Positions 32,414 through 43,237 of a stretch of 64,000 bases of DNA are shown here, in pieces. The stretch lies in contig PXYW01000007.1 in NCBI GenBank assembly GCA_003023695.1, positions 44,536 through 108,535 on the forward strand. Direction: 5' to 3'. The stretch's first letter is position 1, and every line of letters begins with the position of its first letter. This DNA is from Sulfobacillus benefaciens (GTDB lineage Bacteria > Bacillota > Sulfobacillia > Sulfobacillales > Sulfobacillaceae). Made by a program: the position numbers and the translations under genes. The notes under the pieces were generated by a model that saw only the letters and a list, made by a program, of their open reading frames with translations, did no database searches and was not told the origin of the DNA.

Positions 32414-32917
32414 CTTCACAAGAAAGGTTTTAACCCTGGGACAAGATGGAAAGTCATACTGTGGCTATATCTGTAATTTTGATAAAAGTGGCTGCGGACC
32501 AGCATCCGGCAAGCCTCCGATGATCGCTGACGCCATTAGGCCGCCATGGGTGCAACCCGTCGAGTTGCGTCGTTGGCGCCAATTGTCCAATAATGGACAC
32601 GTTTAATGGCAATACAAACCGTCGCGATAAGCACAGATCAAAAAGCCGGGGGTGACGGGATGCCAGACATGGGCAATCTGAAGTCTGGAGGGTGCGGACC
32701 CGGTTTGCCAATCACTTACCAAAGTTTATGGGAAACCGTACTTGTGGCACCGGGCCTACTACCTTGGAAGTGTCGGAGAGAGTGTCCTGGGAAACGGAAG
32801 AAAGAATAACCCCTAAAGGCGGCCAAAAGGCCGCTGCCTGCTTGACCTCCTTTTGGCCATCGCGGAATACGCAACCCTTATGTGTGCCTGATGCTATTGT
32901 TCCTTCGATTGGTTTGG
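32414..32917. other. Gene-poor region with hairpins and doubtful small frames
   Basis: No convincing gene is seen over about 500 bases. Features: a perfect hairpin TGTCCA/TGGACA (32584-32599), a nested structure with CCGGG/CCCGG (32646-32650 and 32699-32703) around CCAGAC/GTCTGG (32663-32668 and 32683-32688), and a GCGGCC/GGCCGC hairpin near 32820. A plus-strand frame 32606-32809 (67 codons, MAIQTVAIS..., with KSGGCGP and two more Cys) has no ribosome-binding site. It could be a remnant or an RNA gene. Confidence 0.5.
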
Positions 32918-32958
32918 AAAAAAGGCCGGGCCGCTTGGCAAAGGAAGCGGCCCGGGCC
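32918..32958 (-). terminator. gpr terminator
   Basis: Long GC-rich stem (32924-32936 with 32945-32958, one bulge), loop of 8, followed on the minus strand by TTTTTT (32918-32923). It follows the gpr stop by about 25 bases. Confidence 0.85.
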
Positions 32959-32983
32959 AACATTCAGTGCATGGAGTACTCCC

Positions 32984-33967
32984 TCACGCCCATTCGCTTC
33001 GGTCCAATTGTGGCTGTAGAGCTCGATTTAGTCCCTCTGCCAGCACATCAGCCATGTCATTAATCAAGACGTCAATCTCTTTGGGTGTGACCATCAAATC
33101 GCCTAAACGCGGGCCCAATACTTCGTCGATAAGACCCTTTTGTTCAGGTACACTCATTTGCTGCAATATCTTGTAAAATTTCACCTCATCGGCTAATTGC
33201 TGAGTCAATAAGGAAATGGCTTCTTGGGCTATGCTGACCGCCTGGACTACAGTGCACACGCCAATAGCGATGACGGGCACTCCTAACGCGGCCTCGGTCA
33301 GACCTTGCCGACGATTGCCCACCCCAGAACCAGGGTGGATGCCTGTATCCGCGATTTGCACACTGCCGACAAGCCGATCTAAGTTACGAGCCGCTAAGGC
33401 ATCAATCGCGATGACTAAGTCGGGGTGAACTTCTTTGACAATCCCGCGAATGATATCCAACGTTTCAATGCCGGTAGTACCTAACACACCGGGGGCCACC
33501 GCCGCCACAGACCGCATTCGCGGGCGGATATCTTCGGGCACGATTTCCTGCAAATGGCGGGTGACCAGCAGCCGATCCACCACGCGAGGTCCTAGGGCAT
33601 CAGGGGTTGCATTCCAATTGCCGAGTCCAACCACTAAAATAGTGAGATTCGTTGTTTGGGGCAGCAGCGGTGTCAACTGTTCGCTGATGACCGCGGCCAG
33701 ACCCTGTTTTAGGTCGGGATCCCGATCTTTAAATTGCGGCACATCCAGGGTTATATAATGGCCCTTAGGTTTTCCCATTAGTCGCTCGGCATCTTCGTGA
33801 TAGATCTCAACCTCGGTAATTTGCACGCCCCGATCCTTATGGTCGCGCACCCGCACCCCAGGAATTTCTTCATGCGCTTCGCCCCGCACAATATCCCGTG
33901 CTTCTATCGCCATATCGGTTCGCACTTGAATTGGCGCAAACGGATGTTGCTCCCTATGTTCTTGCAT
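32984..33967 (-). CDS. gpr: Germination protease GPR
   Basis: Self-processing aspartic-type endopeptidase that degrades alpha/beta SASPs when spores germinate. The 327-residue protein has the propeptide region QVRTDMAIEARD, VVGLGNWNATPDALGPRVV and VIAIDALAARN, DTGIHPGSGVGNRRQ, all GPR signatures. ATG 33967 has GGAGG at 5 bases; an upstream TTG is possible but unneeded. Its substrates are encoded 5 kb to the left. Confidence 0.95.
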   Translation of the reverse strand: MQEHREQHPFAPIQVRTDMAIEARDIVRGEAHEEIPGVRVRDHKDRGVQITEVEIYHEDAERLMGKPKGHYITLDVPQFKDRDPDLKQGLAAVISEQLTPLLPQTTNLTILVVGLGNWNATPDALGPRVVDRLLVTRHLQEIVPEDIRPRMRSVAAVAPGVLGTTGIETLDIIRGIVKEVHPDLVIAIDALAARNLDRLVGSVQIADTGIHPGSGVGNRRQGLTEAALGVPVIAIGVCTVVQAVSIAQEAISLLTQQLADEVKFYKILQQMSVPEQKGLIDEVLGPRLGDLMVTPKEIDVLINDMADVLAEGLNRALQPQLDRSEWA

Positions 33968-33998
33968 CCATACCTCCACCCAGAACAATGCTGAAGGT

Positions 33999-34028
33999 TA
34001 GACTGCCCCATATGAGGGAAACTTATTC
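33999..34028 (-). promoter_or_regulatory. Possible forespore promoter of gpr
   Basis: On the minus strand GAATA (34024-34028) is followed after 18 bases by CAGTCTA (33999-34005), a sigma-G-like pair with one key mismatch. It lies just after the end of the upstream gene. Confidence 0.3.
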
Positions 34029-34029
34029 G

Positions 34030-35184
34030 TTAGCCGGTGTTGCGCTTGCGAACCATTTTTACCGCAGTCACCAACACCGCTAAAACAAGAGAGAGGTCCC
34101 TTAAGGAGAGCGCTGGCACCACGGCAGTGTCAACAAATCGCGACAAAAACGGGCTACCGGTGGTCCCTAGTGCTAGCCACCGCATTGCGAGCCAAAAATC
34201 AACCAAACCCGCAAAATTCAGCACCAAAAGGAGCCAGCCGTCTGCGCCTGCCCACAACACCGCAGTATACACCCAAAGCATATACTGGGGGCTATAGACC
34301 TTATTGCAAAGAAACCACCAGGCCAAGGCTGCAGCAACCACACCCACCGGGCTCCACCGATAACGGATCATCAATACCAACAGAACCACGCCCCCTACTA
34401 GGGTGGCAACACCACTTACCAAGTTGACACCACTTAAATGGAGCCAGCCTATTTGCATTAGCCACTGGTAAATTCCGGGGTCTGGCGGGCGCCCACTGTT
34501 ATAGGTAAAAAACTCAGACCATCCTTCTTCGGCAAAGAGGGCAAAGGGTAGATTGATTCCAATCCCCGTCACCAGCACACCCCACAAAAACGGTTTCAAT
34601 TGCGTTTTCTGATGCTGCCACAACCAGACTGCAAAATAAGGCACCATGACAATAGGGAAAAACTTCACAGCAATCCCAATTCCAATCCAAACCCCCGCCT
34701 GACGGTAGCGTTCCTGTTCAAACATCCACACAGCCCAGGCCCAGCATAAAATCCCCAGAATGTCCCAATTTAACACGCTATATACCAAAAGCAATGGAGA
34801 AAGACTTAGCCACAGCGCAGTCTTATATCCCCGGGCCCTCCATAATGGGTACAGGGTGAAGAGAAAAGCAACCACGAGACCTAAATCGGACCCCGTGAAG
34901 TATCCCCAAAATGTAGGCAAATAGGCCATTACGGACATGTAAATGCCGATTAATACGGGGTATTCAATCACATTTTGGAAATATGGGATGTTGTGCAAAT
35001 AAAGACGCCGCGCCCCATAAAGGGCAACCACGTCGGCGTAGCTATAATGAAGAAAGCTATAAGGATAATAGCTCACGCTGGTATGTCCACCAGGCAACAA
35101 AAACTGCGGCGGTGCCGTATGAATGATGTTAATAGCCATTAGCAAAACACCAGGCAAGGCCACCCAACCAAACCGTTTCAACAT
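34030..35184 (-). CDS. Membrane glycosyltransferase, GT87-like (DUF2029)
   Basis: A 384-residue polytopic protein with about 10 hydrophobic spans, of the polyprenyl-phosphate-dependent mannosyltransferase-like GT87 group. The FxYPPxx-type region is seen as NVIEYPVLIGIYMS, and WDILGILCWAWAVWMF and AVKFFPIVMVPYF are family-like. A substrate cannot be named. ATG 35184 (MLKRFGWVALPG) is favoured over a TTG at 35244 that would add 20 residues without hydrophobic character. It is divergent from the flippase gene. Confidence 0.8.
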   Translation of the reverse strand: MLKRFGWVALPGVLLMAINIIHTAPPQFLLPGGHTSVSYYPYSFLHYSYADVVALYGARRLYLHNIPYFQNVIEYPVLIGIYMSVMAYLPTFWGYFTGSDLGLVVAFLFTLYPLWRARGYKTALWLSLSPLLLVYSVLNWDILGILCWAWAVWMFEQERYRQAGVWIGIGIAVKFFPIVMVPYFAVWLWQHQKTQLKPFLWGVLVTGIGINLPFALFAEEGWSEFFTYNSGRPPDPGIYQWLMQIGWLHLSGVNLVSGVATLVGGVVLLVLMIRYRWSPVGVVAAALAWWFLCNKVYSPQYMLWVYTAVLWAGADGWLLLVLNFAGLVDFWLAMRWLALGTTGSPFLSRFVDTAVVPALSLRDLSLVLAVLVTAVKMVRKRNTG

Positions 35185-35353
35185 TGACGTTCGCGTCCCT
35201 ATCCCCCCTGCTCTCACGAAACAATTGTCGCATTTATCGTCCAACGACGGTCTCCCACATTATAGGGGATCTTGTCCACGGCAAAAAACCCGCCAGCTAA
35301 TAATACGCAAGTATGGAGGTACTGGGACATAAATCTATAGCGGGGGAATGTCC

Positions 35354-36850
35354 ATGAAATCGTCGCAACGCAGATTAATTTGGGGCACTTTAACGCTAAC
35401 CAGCGCAGCCTTGGCATCTCGTGGGTTGGGATTACTTTACCGCATGCTTCTGGCACGGTTTTTGGGAGCCGAAGGGCTAGGATTTTTCCAAATGATATTC
35501 CCATTATATGTTGCATTAGTGACATTGGCTGTGGCGGGAACCCCCGTGGCTGTTTCCCAAATGGTTGCGGAGGGCCAGGCACAAACTCGGGCCCTGATTC
35601 GGCTCGCCATAACCCTGGTATTATCGGTGAGTATTCCATTGATGTTTTTGATCTATTTTTGGGCACGGCCACTGGCCATGGCGATCTATCATGACCCCCG
35701 GTTCATTCCGCTACTCTGGGCCATTGCCCCAGCACTTATCGCTGTGGCCTTTTCTTCGGTGCTGCGGGGATACTTTATTGGCTTGCAACGAGTGGAAATT
35801 CCTGCGGCATCACAAGTAGCTGAACAATTAGCACGGGTCGTCATTATGTACGGAATCCTCAATATCATCGGTCAACAAATTCCCCATGCTCCTTTGGTCG
35901 CTGTGATCCTTATTCCAATTGGTGAAGCAGTCAGTTTGATCATTTTGGCCTGGGCATACTGGCATCGTCCTCCCTCGGAGGAATTGCTCGGGAGTTCGAT
36001 GCCCCACCTTAGAGACCTTCTAAAGCTGTCCTTGCCAGTAACCTTTAGTCGTTTGTTGGGATCGTTGGTCGCTGTCATTGAGGCCGTCCTGATTCCACTG
36101 CGTCTCGAGAGGTCAGGGTTAAGCCGATTTGCCGCCATTCAGCTGTTTGGCAAGTTAACTGGCATGGTGCTCCCCCTAATCTTTTTTCCCACTGCTCTCT
36201 CTTTGTCACTAGCTACCAATTTGGTACCCGTAGTAGCACAGTCCCAAGCCGTGCATGATATGCGCACGGTGCGCCAACATGTTCGAGATAGTCTCGGCGC
36301 CACTGCATTGGTAGGGGTACCGGTGACGGCTATCCTGCTCATTATAGGAGTGCAATTAGATGACCTGTTATTTCACACCCAAGTGCCTACAAACGTCTTT
36401 ATTCCCTTAGTCGTAGGAGGATTTTTCCTGTATTTTGACATCACGCTTTCAGGTGTGCTGCGCGGATTGGGCCACACCGCCATTCCGTTCCGTAATGACT
36501 TAATCGCCAGCAGTGTGGAAGTGTGTCTCATCTGGATTTTAGCGGCCCATCCGCACCACGGAGCGCAAGGAGTCGCCATGGCCTTATCAATCGGGTTTTG
36601 CTTGTCATTCCTATTGAATCTCTGGGCAACGGTGCGAATTACTGGGGAGCGCATCCGATGGGCCAACCTTTTAATGCGTCCCTTCGTTGCCACCATCCCG
36701 GTGGTGATTATGACCGGATGGTGGCAAGGGTGGGCGTTGCATCAAGGTTGGGATCCGTTGCTGCGATTATTGTCCAGTCTCATAGTGGCGGTGATCCTCT
36801 ACCTGACAATGTGGCGCCTCATCGGTTTGTCATGGCGCAGCGTGAGTTAG
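35354..36850 (+). CDS. MOP-superfamily flippase, SpoVB/MurJ-like
   Basis: A 498-residue polytopic protein with 14 hydrophobic spans of the polysaccharide/lipid flippase type. The N-terminus RLIWGTLTLTSAALASRGLGLLYRMLLARFLGAEGLG is split over span 1 and resembles SpoVB, which is needed for spore cortex synthesis; MurJ-type lipid II flipping is the alternative. The start is ATG 35348 or 35354; the second is better spaced from CGGGGGA. Its end overlaps the convergent thioredoxin gene by 4 bases. Confidence 0.85.
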   Translation: MKSSQRRLIWGTLTLTSAALASRGLGLLYRMLLARFLGAEGLGFFQMIFPLYVALVTLAVAGTPVAVSQMVAEGQAQTRALIRLAITLVLSVSIPLMFLIYFWARPLAMAIYHDPRFIPLLWAIAPALIAVAFSSVLRGYFIGLQRVEIPAASQVAEQLARVVIMYGILNIIGQQIPHAPLVAVILIPIGEAVSLIILAWAYWHRPPSEELLGSSMPHLRDLLKLSLPVTFSRLLGSLVAVIEAVLIPLRLERSGLSRFAAIQLFGKLTGMVLPLIFFPTALSLSLATNLVPVVAQSQAVHDMRTVRQHVRDSLGATALVGVPVTAILLIIGVQLDDLLFHTQVPTNVFIPLVVGGFFLYFDITLSGVLRGLGHTAIPFRNDLIASSVEVCLIWILAAHPHHGAQGVAMALSIGFCLSFLLNLWATVRITGERIRWANLLMRPFVATIPVVIMTGWWQGWALHQGWDPLLRLLSSLIVAVILYLTMWRLIGLSWRSVS

Positions 36851-37428
36851 TGTGTTGATGAGGGCAAAATTTCCGCCAAATATGGATCCATTAATGCGCG
36901 GGAAGCAAAAGCGCCAGTGTATACACCGGCAACTCTTCCCTGAGCGGTAATGAAGACAGAAGTCGGAAAATCCTGCACTCCATAATTTCCAGCGACTGTG
37001 CCAGTAGTGTCCAGCAGTACCGGGTAATTCATCTGTTTGGCATCCATGTAGGCGACGACTGTAGATTCCGACTGTTGTTCATCAATACCATAAATATCGA
37101 TTTGGGACCCATATTGGGCCTTCACTTGAACAATTTCCGGGATTTCTTTTTTACACCAGGGACACCAGGTAGCCCAAAAATTGAGCCACACGGGATGGCC
37201 CCGAAGACTTGACAGGGTAACTAACTGACCCGTCGTCGATTGCAAAGAAAAGTTGGGTGCTACATCGCCGGGAGCCAGACCGACTGGAGCGGCAGCCGAT
37301 CCCGTGGCCAAAGCAGCGTGGTGGGGCGCGGCAGAGCGGTGCGGTATCGCCCGCCCTACCAGAAACCCTCCATAAATTAATGCGGCTACCAATACCAACA
37401 TTCCCGCCATACGCCGCACATTGCTCAC
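36847..37428 (-). CDS. TlpA/ResA-like thiol-disulfide oxidoreductase
   Basis: A 193-residue membrane-anchored thioredoxin-fold protein. A signal anchor (MLVLVAALIYGGFLVG) precedes a Ser/Ala-rich linker and the fold with active site WATWCPWCKKE near residue 88. The WCPWC dipeptide CPWC is unusual but fits ResA-like proteins. The conserved cis-Pro is in YGVQDFPTSVFI. It would act outside the membrane on cytochrome c or other cysteines; no ccm/ccs genes are adjacent. ATG 37428 follows GGAGG. Confidence 0.88.
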   Translation of the reverse strand: MSNVRRMAGMLVLVAALIYGGFLVGRAIPHRSAAPHHAALATGSAAAPVGLAPGDVAPNFSLQSTTGQLVTLSSLRGHPVWLNFWATWCPWCKKEIPEIVQVKAQYGSQIDIYGIDEQQSESTVVAYMDAKQMNYPVLLDTTGTVAGNYGVQDFPTSVFITAQGRVAGVYTGAFASRALMDPYLAEILPSSTH

Positions 37429-37459
37429 ACTTTAGCCTCCCAAACCTAGTTTGCCTTTA

Positions 37460-40060
37460 TTATACCGTGACCTCGGGAGTGGTCAAAGCCGTAAAAGTAA
37501 GCTGGTCTTGATCTACATCTACCCTTACCGTTTGTCCAGGCAGAACTTCGCCCGAAAGCAGTTTCATCGCCAGCGGATCTTGGATTGCCCGCTGCACCAA
37601 ACGGCGCAGGGGCCGCGCCCCAAACTGCGGATCATACCCCCGCTCCGCAAGCCAATCCTTTGCCCTGTCAGTGACTTCCAAGACCAATTCTCGTTCTGCC
37701 AGCCGTTTGTTGACATCCTCCAGGCTTAGAGACACTATGAGGCGCAACTCGGCCGCCGTGAGCCGTGAAAAGGTAATCACTTCATCAATACGGTTCAGCA
37801 GTTCCGGTCGGAACGATTCCCGCAAGATAGATTCAATTTGTGCTTGGCGCCGCTCGGCATTCTCCTCTTCCAGGATCACGTGGCTACCCAGATTAGAGGT
37901 CATGATAATGACGGTATTGCGAAAATCTACCGTGCGGCCCTGACCATCGGTTAACCGACCGTCATCCAGCACTTGCAGCAAAATATTGAACACCTCGGGG
38001 TGGGCCTTTTCCACCTCATCCAACAGAATTACGGAATAGGGACGCCGGCGCACCGCCTCGGTTAATTGCCCCCCCTCCTCATACCCAACATAGCCGGGAG
38101 GAGCACCCACCAGGCGTGACACCGAGTGGCGTTCCATATATTCCGACATATCAATACGCACCAGGGCATTCTCATCATCGAACAAAAATGCGGCCAATGC
38201 CTTGGCTAATTCGGTCTTACCCACACCAGTCGGGCCTAGAAACAGAAAAGATCCCATGGGACGACGCGGGTCGGACAGGCCTGCCCGGGCACGCCGCACG
38301 GCGTTCGAAACGGCGCGGATGGCGTCCTGCTGGCCAATGACCCTTGCCCCCAGGCGTGTCTCCATCTCCACCAATTTCGTCCGTTCCCCTTCCAACAGCC
38401 GACTCACCGGTATTCCCGTCCATTTCCCGACAACACTGGCAATGTCCTGCTCCGTTACCTCTTCTCGCAGCATCCGTCCCTGCTGATCCAAGCGCTGAAC
38501 ATCCGCTTGCGCCTCGCCCAATTCCCGCTCCAAGTTCATTAAGGTGCCATAGCGAAGTTCTGCTGCGCGCCCCAGATCTCCGGTTCTTTCCGCTTGCGCT
38601 TCTTGGGCCTGGGTCTCCTCAATTTTCAATTTCAGTTCGTGAACACGATTGACCAATGCCTTTTCCTGTTCCCAGCGCGCCATAAGGCTATCACGACGTT
38701 CACGAACATTGGCCAAGTCCTGTTCCACTTGCTGCAATCGGGTTTGTGAGGCCGCGTCCTCTTCTTTACCTAAAGCTTCTCGCTCGATTTCCAGTTGAAT
38801 TCGGCGCCGCTCAAGTTCATCAAGTTCCTCGGGCAAGCTATCCATTTCCACCCGCAGGTGCGATGCTGCTTCATCGATCAAATCGATGGCTTTGTCCGGC
38901 AAAAACCGATCGGTAATATAGCGATGGCTTAGGCGGGCTGCGGCTACGAGCGCCCCGTCACGAATTCGCACCCCATGGTGCACCTCATAGCGAGATTTGA
39001 GCCCCCGCAAGATGGCAATGGTATCCTCAACAGACGGTTCTCCTACATACACCGGCTGAAAGCGCCGTTCCAAAGCGGCATCTTTTTCGATATACGTGCG
39101 ATATTCATCTAGCGTAGTAGCCCCTACAGCACGCAATTCCCCACGAGCCAGCGCAGGTTTCAGCAAGTTGGCCGCATCCACTGCGCCCTCGGCCTTTCCG
39201 GCTCCCACGAGTGTATGCAATTCATCGATAAAGAGAATAATGCTGCCCTGGGCCGCCTCAATTTCCTTGAGAACGGCTTTGAGCCTATCTTCAAACTCGC
39301 CGCGAAATTTGCTGCCCGCAATCAGCGACCCCAGGTCTAACGCCAGCACTCTTTTATCTTTAAGTCCTTGGGGCACATCGCCCGCGACAATTCTCTGGGC
39401 CAGCCCTTCAACAATGGCGGTTTTCCCTACCCCTGGTTCACCAATCAAAACCGGATTGTTTTTAGTGCGCCGCGACAGAACTTGGATAACCCGGCGGATT
39501 TCTTCATCACGCCCAATAACCGGGTCCAGTTTGGATTTGCGGGCCAAGTCCGTCAAATCCTTAGAGTACTTAGACAATGCCTGGTATTTTTCTTCGGGAT
39601 TTTGATCGGTGACTCGGCTAGATCCCCGTACGTCCTTCAACGCCCGAAGCAAAGCATCGCGACGTATTCCATAGTCTCGCAGTATGCGTCCCGCAGCCGA
39701 ATCCTGACGCTCCGCCAAGGCCAGCAACAGGTGCTCAGTAGAAATATATTCATCCTTGAGTTGTCCGGCCTCGGCCTCGGCACCTTCCACCACCGCCGTC
39801 AATTGCGGACTCATGTAGGCTCCAGGCTGCGTTCCCGACACTTTGGGCATCCGCTGCAATTCTTTGTCCAAAGCAGATTGCAATGGCGCCAAAGGCACGC
39901 CAATTTTTTCGATTAGCGGTCGCACCACGCCATCAGCCTGTTGAAGCAATGCCATGAGCAGATGTTCCGGTGCAATTTCTTGCTGCCCTCGCTCACGAGC
40001 CAGATTTTGCGCTTCTGACAGCGCTTCTTGAGATTTTACCGTTAGTTTATCGAGGCGCAT
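37460..40060 (-). CDS. clpB: ATP-dependent disaggregase ClpB
   Basis: An 866-residue Hsp100 that dissolves aggregates with DnaK. It has the N-terminal Clp repeat, AAA1 Walker [14 protein letters not shown], a long coiled-coil middle domain (about 390-520) and AAA2 Walker [16 protein letters not shown] with Walker [15 protein letters not shown]. Both ATPase cores look intact. ATG 40060 has AGGAGGGG 6 bases upstream and overlaps the dnaJ stop by 14 bases. Confidence 0.97.
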   Translation of the reverse strand: MRLDKLTVKSQEALSEAQNLARERGQQEIAPEHLLMALLQQADGVVRPLIEKIGVPLAPLQSALDKELQRMPKVSGTQPGAYMSPQLTAVVEGAEAEAGQLKDEYISTEHLLLALAERQDSAAGRILRDYGIRRDALLRALKDVRGSSRVTDQNPEEKYQALSKYSKDLTDLARKSKLDPVIGRDEEIRRVIQVLSRRTKNNPVLIGEPGVGKTAIVEGLAQRIVAGDVPQGLKDKRVLALDLGSLIAGSKFRGEFEDRLKAVLKEIEAAQGSIILFIDELHTLVGAGKAEGAVDAANLLKPALARGELRAVGATTLDEYRTYIEKDAALERRFQPVYVGEPSVEDTIAILRGLKSRYEVHHGVRIRDGALVAAARLSHRYITDRFLPDKAIDLIDEAASHLRVEMDSLPEELDELERRRIQLEIEREALGKEEDAASQTRLQQVEQDLANVRERRDSLMARWEQEKALVNRVHELKLKIEETQAQEAQAERTGDLGRAAELRYGTLMNLERELGEAQADVQRLDQQGRMLREEVTEQDIASVVGKWTGIPVSRLLEGERTKLVEMETRLGARVIGQQDAIRAVSNAVRRARAGLSDPRRPMGSFLFLGPTGVGKTELAKALAAFLFDDENALVRIDMSEYMERHSVSRLVGAPPGYVGYEEGGQLTEAVRRRPYSVILLDEVEKAHPEVFNILLQVLDDGRLTDGQGRTVDFRNTVIIMTSNLGSHVILEEENAERRQAQIESILRESFRPELLNRIDEVITFSRLTAAELRLIVSLSLEDVNKRLAERELVLEVTDRAKDWLAERGYDPQFGARPLRRLVQRAIQDPLAMKLLSGEVLPGQTVRVDVDQDQLTFTALTTPEVTV

Positions 40061-40985
40061 GAATGTCCCCTCCTGTTTCTTGGTGCAATGCACTTATTTC
40101 ACGATACAGCCGATCATCGTCTGCCAAAAACGGCTCCGGAAATCTCAGCGTCACCTCCAGCAGCAAGTCGCCGCGTTTGCCAGTGCTGCGATCCGGAAGG
40201 CCCATGCCTCTTAAGCGCAACACTTTACCTTGGTTGGTGTGGGCTGGCACTTTGACGGCAATCGGATCTCCCACCAAGGGGGCCACAGAAATTTCGCCAC
40301 CCGTGGCTGCTACCGGGACCGACACCATAACCCGCCCCACCAGGTCGTTATGCTGTCGGGAAAATCTTGGGTTTGGCGCGATTTGCACTTTAAGCCGGGC
40401 ATGTTCTCCTACGCGCAAAACCGCCCCATCCTCAATACCCGCCGGAATTTTGACATCAAACCGTTGCGGTTCAATGATTTGCCCCAACCCTCCACATCGC
40501 GCACAGTCCGGATCAGTCCCATGGCAGACTGGACACGGCTTAATTTGGTTGACAGTCAGCCCAATTGTCGTCCCTGTCATCACTTGTTCCAAGGTCACCG
40601 TTACCGTTTCTTCCGGGGTCGACCGGGGCCTCTGCTGTGTCCGTGTACTTTGTCCTGGCCCGGAAAACAAATCTTCAAAAATACTGCCGAAGTCCTCCAC
40701 GTTAAAGCCATCCCAATCATGAGATACCCGTTGATAGCCAGGCCCTTGACTCCTGGCCTTCCGGTTGGCAAAATTCCGCCGCAACTGGTCATATTCGGCG
40801 CGTTTAGTCGGATTGGACAGCACTTCGTATGCCTCATTGATTTCTTTGAACCGATCCTCACTAGATTTGCCGCTTACGTCGGGATGATACTTGCGCGCGA
40901 GCTTCCGATAGGCAGATTTAATAGCCGCTGCATCGGCATTTTCGCTGATCTCTAAAATTTTGTAGTAATCTTTGGGTGCTGCCAT
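40047..40985 (-). CDS. dnaJ: DnaJ-family co-chaperone with a single zinc centre
   Basis: A 312-residue Hsp40. The J domain (residues 5-70) has the HPD motif, then a Gly/Ser/Arg region, then one zinc centre CPVCHG...CARCGG instead of the usual two centres, and the CTD with [22 protein letters not shown] and [18 protein letters not shown]. This is shorter than type I DnaJ (about 370) and close to CbpA/type II forms. ATG 40985 follows GAGGTGGAGG. It stimulates DnaK; no grpE is in this cluster. Confidence 0.93.
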   Translation of the reverse strand: MAAPKDYYKILEISENADAAAIKSAYRKLARKYHPDVSGKSSEDRFKEINEAYEVLSNPTKRAEYDQLRRNFANRKARSQGPGYQRVSHDWDGFNVEDFGSIFEDLFSGPGQSTRTQQRPRSTPEETVTVTLEQVMTGTTIGLTVNQIKPCPVCHGTDPDCARCGGLGQIIEPQRFDVKIPAGIEDGAVLRVGEHARLKVQIAPNPRFSRQHNDLVGRVMVSVPVAATGGEISVAPLVGDPIAVKVPAHTNQGKVLRLRGMGLPDRSTGKRGDLLLEVTLRFPEPFLADDDRLYREISALHQETGGDIHAPR

Positions 40986-41009
40986 GGCTCCTCCACCTCA
41001 CAAGGGCAA

Positions 41010-41036
41010 GGACCAGGTGGCCAAGCCGCCTGGTCC
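41010..41036 (-). other. Hairpin between dnaK and dnaJ
   Basis: Eleven-base-pair stem GGACCAGGTGG / CCGCCTGGTCC with one G-T pair and CCAAG loop, lacking a T run. It may be a processing or partial-termination site that lowers dnaJ relative to dnaK. Confidence 0.5.
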
Positions 41037-41055
41037 TCCCCACCTCTCTTGACCA

Positions 41056-42945
41056 TCATTCCGATGGTCTGAAATCTGCATCAATCACGTCATCACCACC
41101 GGCCCCTCCTGGCGGTGGTGGAGGAGCCTGGTCATTATTCTGCGTAGACTTATACAATTCTTCGGCCAACTTATGAGAAACCGTTTCCAGTTCTGCTACA
41201 GCCTTGGTAATGGCTTCCTGATCGTTTTTGCCCAGTGCATCGCGTACTGCCCGAATAGCATCCTCGGCGGACGTCTTGTCGTTGGCTGCCACTTTGTCAC
41301 CCAGATCACGAAGAGTCTTCTCGGTTGCGTATACCAGGGATTCCGCCCGATTTTTGGCTTCGGCCAAGTCTCTCACCCGCTGATCTTCTTGCGCTTTCTC
41401 CTGGGCCTCGCGTACCAATTTCTCCACTTCTTCCTTCGACAGCTGCGTCGAAGCCGTCACGGTTATCCGCTGTTCCTTGCCGGTCCCCAAATCCTTAGCC
41501 GACACATTGACAATGCCGTTGGCGTCGATGTCAAATGTCACTTCAATCTGGGGTACCCCGCGGGGTGCTGGCGGAATGTCCGCTAAGCTGAATCTCGCTA
41601 AGGTTCGGTTATCTTGCGCCATACTGCGCTCGCCTTGCAAAACATGAATCTCCACACTGGTCTGGTTGTCGGCCGCCGTCGTAAAGGTTTCGCTCTTGCG
41701 GGTCGGAATCGTCGTGTTACGCTCGATTAGCTTGGTAAATACGCCCCCCATAGTTTCGATACCCAGTGATAACGGGGTAACGTCCAATAAGATCACGTCT
41801 TTTACCTCGCCGGCCAGCACACCACCTTGGATGGCCGCCCCAATGGCCACCACTTCATCGGGATTGACGCCGCGATGGGGTTCCTTTCCTGTCAGGCGCT
41901 TGACCAATTCTTGAATCACCGGCATGCGCGTCGAGCCGCCAACCAAAATAACCTCATCAATTTGACTCTCTGACAACTTGGCATCTTGCAAGGCCTGTTT
42001 GAAGGGCCCCACCGTACGCTCTGTTAAGCTGGCCGTCAACTCTTCGAACTTAGCGCGCGTGATGCGCTGCTCCAAATGTTTGGGTCCAGTTTGGTCCGCA
42101 GTGATAAACGGCAAACTAACTTGCGTTTCGGTCACAGACGACAGCTCGATTTTTGCTTTTTCTGCTGCTTCAATAAGTCGCTGCAAAGCTTGCCGGTCTT
42201 TGCGCAAATCGATGCCATTGTCCTTTTGAAATTCGGAGGCAATGTAATCGACCAACTTCATGTCGTAGTCATCGCCACCGAGGTGGGTGTCTCCCGAGGT
42301 GGACTTCACTTCAAAAACGCCATCGCCCACTTCAAGCACCGACACGTCAAACGTTCCGCCTCCCAAGTCCCACACTAAAATCGTTTCGTTCTTCTTTTTG
42401 TCGAGTCCATATGCCAGTGCAGCCGCAGTCGGCTCGTTAATGATGCGCAAAACTTCCAACCCGGCAATTTTCCCGGCATCCTTAGTTGCTTGACGCTGCG
42501 CGTCGTTAAAGTAGGCTGGCACGGTAATGACCGCCTGAGTGACACTTTCACCTAAATACTTTTCCGCATCGGCTTTCAACTTCCCTAAAACCATCGCGGA
42601 AATCTCTTCGGGTGTCATGCTCTTGCCGGCATTGGGCAACTCCACCAACACCTGATTGTTGGATCCCCCCGTCACCTTGTAAGGAACGCGCGACCGCTCT
42701 GATGCAACTTCGTCAAAACGACGGCCGATAAACCGCTTGATCGAAAACACGGTGTTTTCCGGATTCATCACAGCTTGACGGCGGGCCAGTTGACCTACCA
42801 GCCGCTCCCCGGCTTTGCTAAAACCGACTACTGAAGGTGTCAATCGGCTTCCCTCAGTATTGAGGATCACAGACGGTTGACCGCCCTCCATTACTGCAAT
42901 GACCGAGTTGGTGGTTCCTAAATCAATTCCGACGACCTTGCCCAT
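41056..42945 (-). CDS. dnaK: Chaperone DnaK (Hsp70)
   Basis: A 629-residue Hsp70. The nucleotide-binding domain starts [15 protein letters not shown] and has [15 protein letters not shown] and [13 protein letters not shown]; the substrate-binding domain has [28 protein letters not shown] and the C-terminal lid ends with an acidic DDVIDADF. Length is typical. ATG 42945 follows GAGGGAG at 7-8 bases and overlaps the end of hspR. Folding of stress-denatured proteins with DnaJ and ClpB from the same transcript. Confidence 0.98.
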   Translation of the reverse strand: MGKVVGIDLGTTNSVIAVMEGGQPSVILNTEGSRLTPSVVGFSKAGERLVGQLARRQAVMNPENTVFSIKRFIGRRFDEVASERSRVPYKVTGGSNNQVLVELPNAGKSMTPEEISAMVLGKLKADAEKYLGESVTQAVITVPAYFNDAQRQATKDAGKIAGLEVLRIINEPTAAALAYGLDKKKNETILVWDLGGGTFDVSVLEVGDGVFEVKSTSGDTHLGGDDYDMKLVDYIASEFQKDNGIDLRKDRQALQRLIEAAEKAKIELSSVTETQVSLPFITADQTGPKHLEQRITRAKFEELTASLTERTVGPFKQALQDAKLSESQIDEVILVGGSTRMPVIQELVKRLTGKEPHRGVNPDEVVAIGAAIQGGVLAGEVKDVILLDVTPLSLGIETMGGVFTKLIERNTTIPTRKSETFTTAADNQTSVEIHVLQGERSMAQDNRTLARFSLADIPPAPRGVPQIEVTFDIDANGIVNVSAKDLGTGKEQRITVTASTQLSKEEVEKLVREAQEKAQEDQRVRDLAEAKNRAESLVYATEKTLRDLGDKVAANDKTSAEDAIRAVRDALGKNDQEAITKAVAELETVSHKLAEELYKSTQNNDQAPPPPPGGAGGDDVIDADFRPSE

Positions 42946-43237
42946 AATTGTTCTCCCTCGCTTTACTCCGATTACTGTGTATGTAACGGACCTCCACCGT
43001 GCCCAGGATCGCTTGGATTCCCGCCAAGTTGATGCCTTTTTGCGTTAGGTCCCGAATTTGCACCAACCGATAGAAATCATTTTCCGAATACAACCGGTTG
43101 TTTTTCTCGGTTCGGGCCGGGCAAACCAAACATTCCCTTTCCCAAATGCGCAACACTTGTGTCGACACGCCTACAAGCCGTGCCATCACGCTGATAGTGT
43201 ACACCGGCTCATCAGGGCCATGGATCGGCAACTCCAT
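42923..43237 (-). CDS. hspR: MerR-family heat-shock repressor HspR
   Basis: HspR represses dnaK-class chaperones, with DnaK as co-repressor, in actinobacteria and some others. The protein has the Mer[25 protein letters not shown], the [33 protein letters not shown] helix region split over two elements. ATG 43237 (MELPIHG...) follows GAGG at 5 bases; a GTG start at 43309 would add 24 residues. I did not find a canonical HAIR operator in the upstream DNA. It is the first gene of hspR-dnaK-dnaJ-clpB. Confidence 0.9.
   Translation of the reverse strand: MELPIHGPDEPVYTISVMARLVGVSTQVLRIWERECLVCPARTEKNNRLYSENDFYRLVQIRDLTQKGINLAGIQAILGTVEVRYIHSNRSKARENNYGQGRRN

Noticed and set aside
32394-32606. Small plus-strand frame with Cys residues and its similarity to the 32606 frame (TVAIS, SGCGP)
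   Set aside because: The shared words fall in different frames in the first region and are too short to show duplication; no SD.
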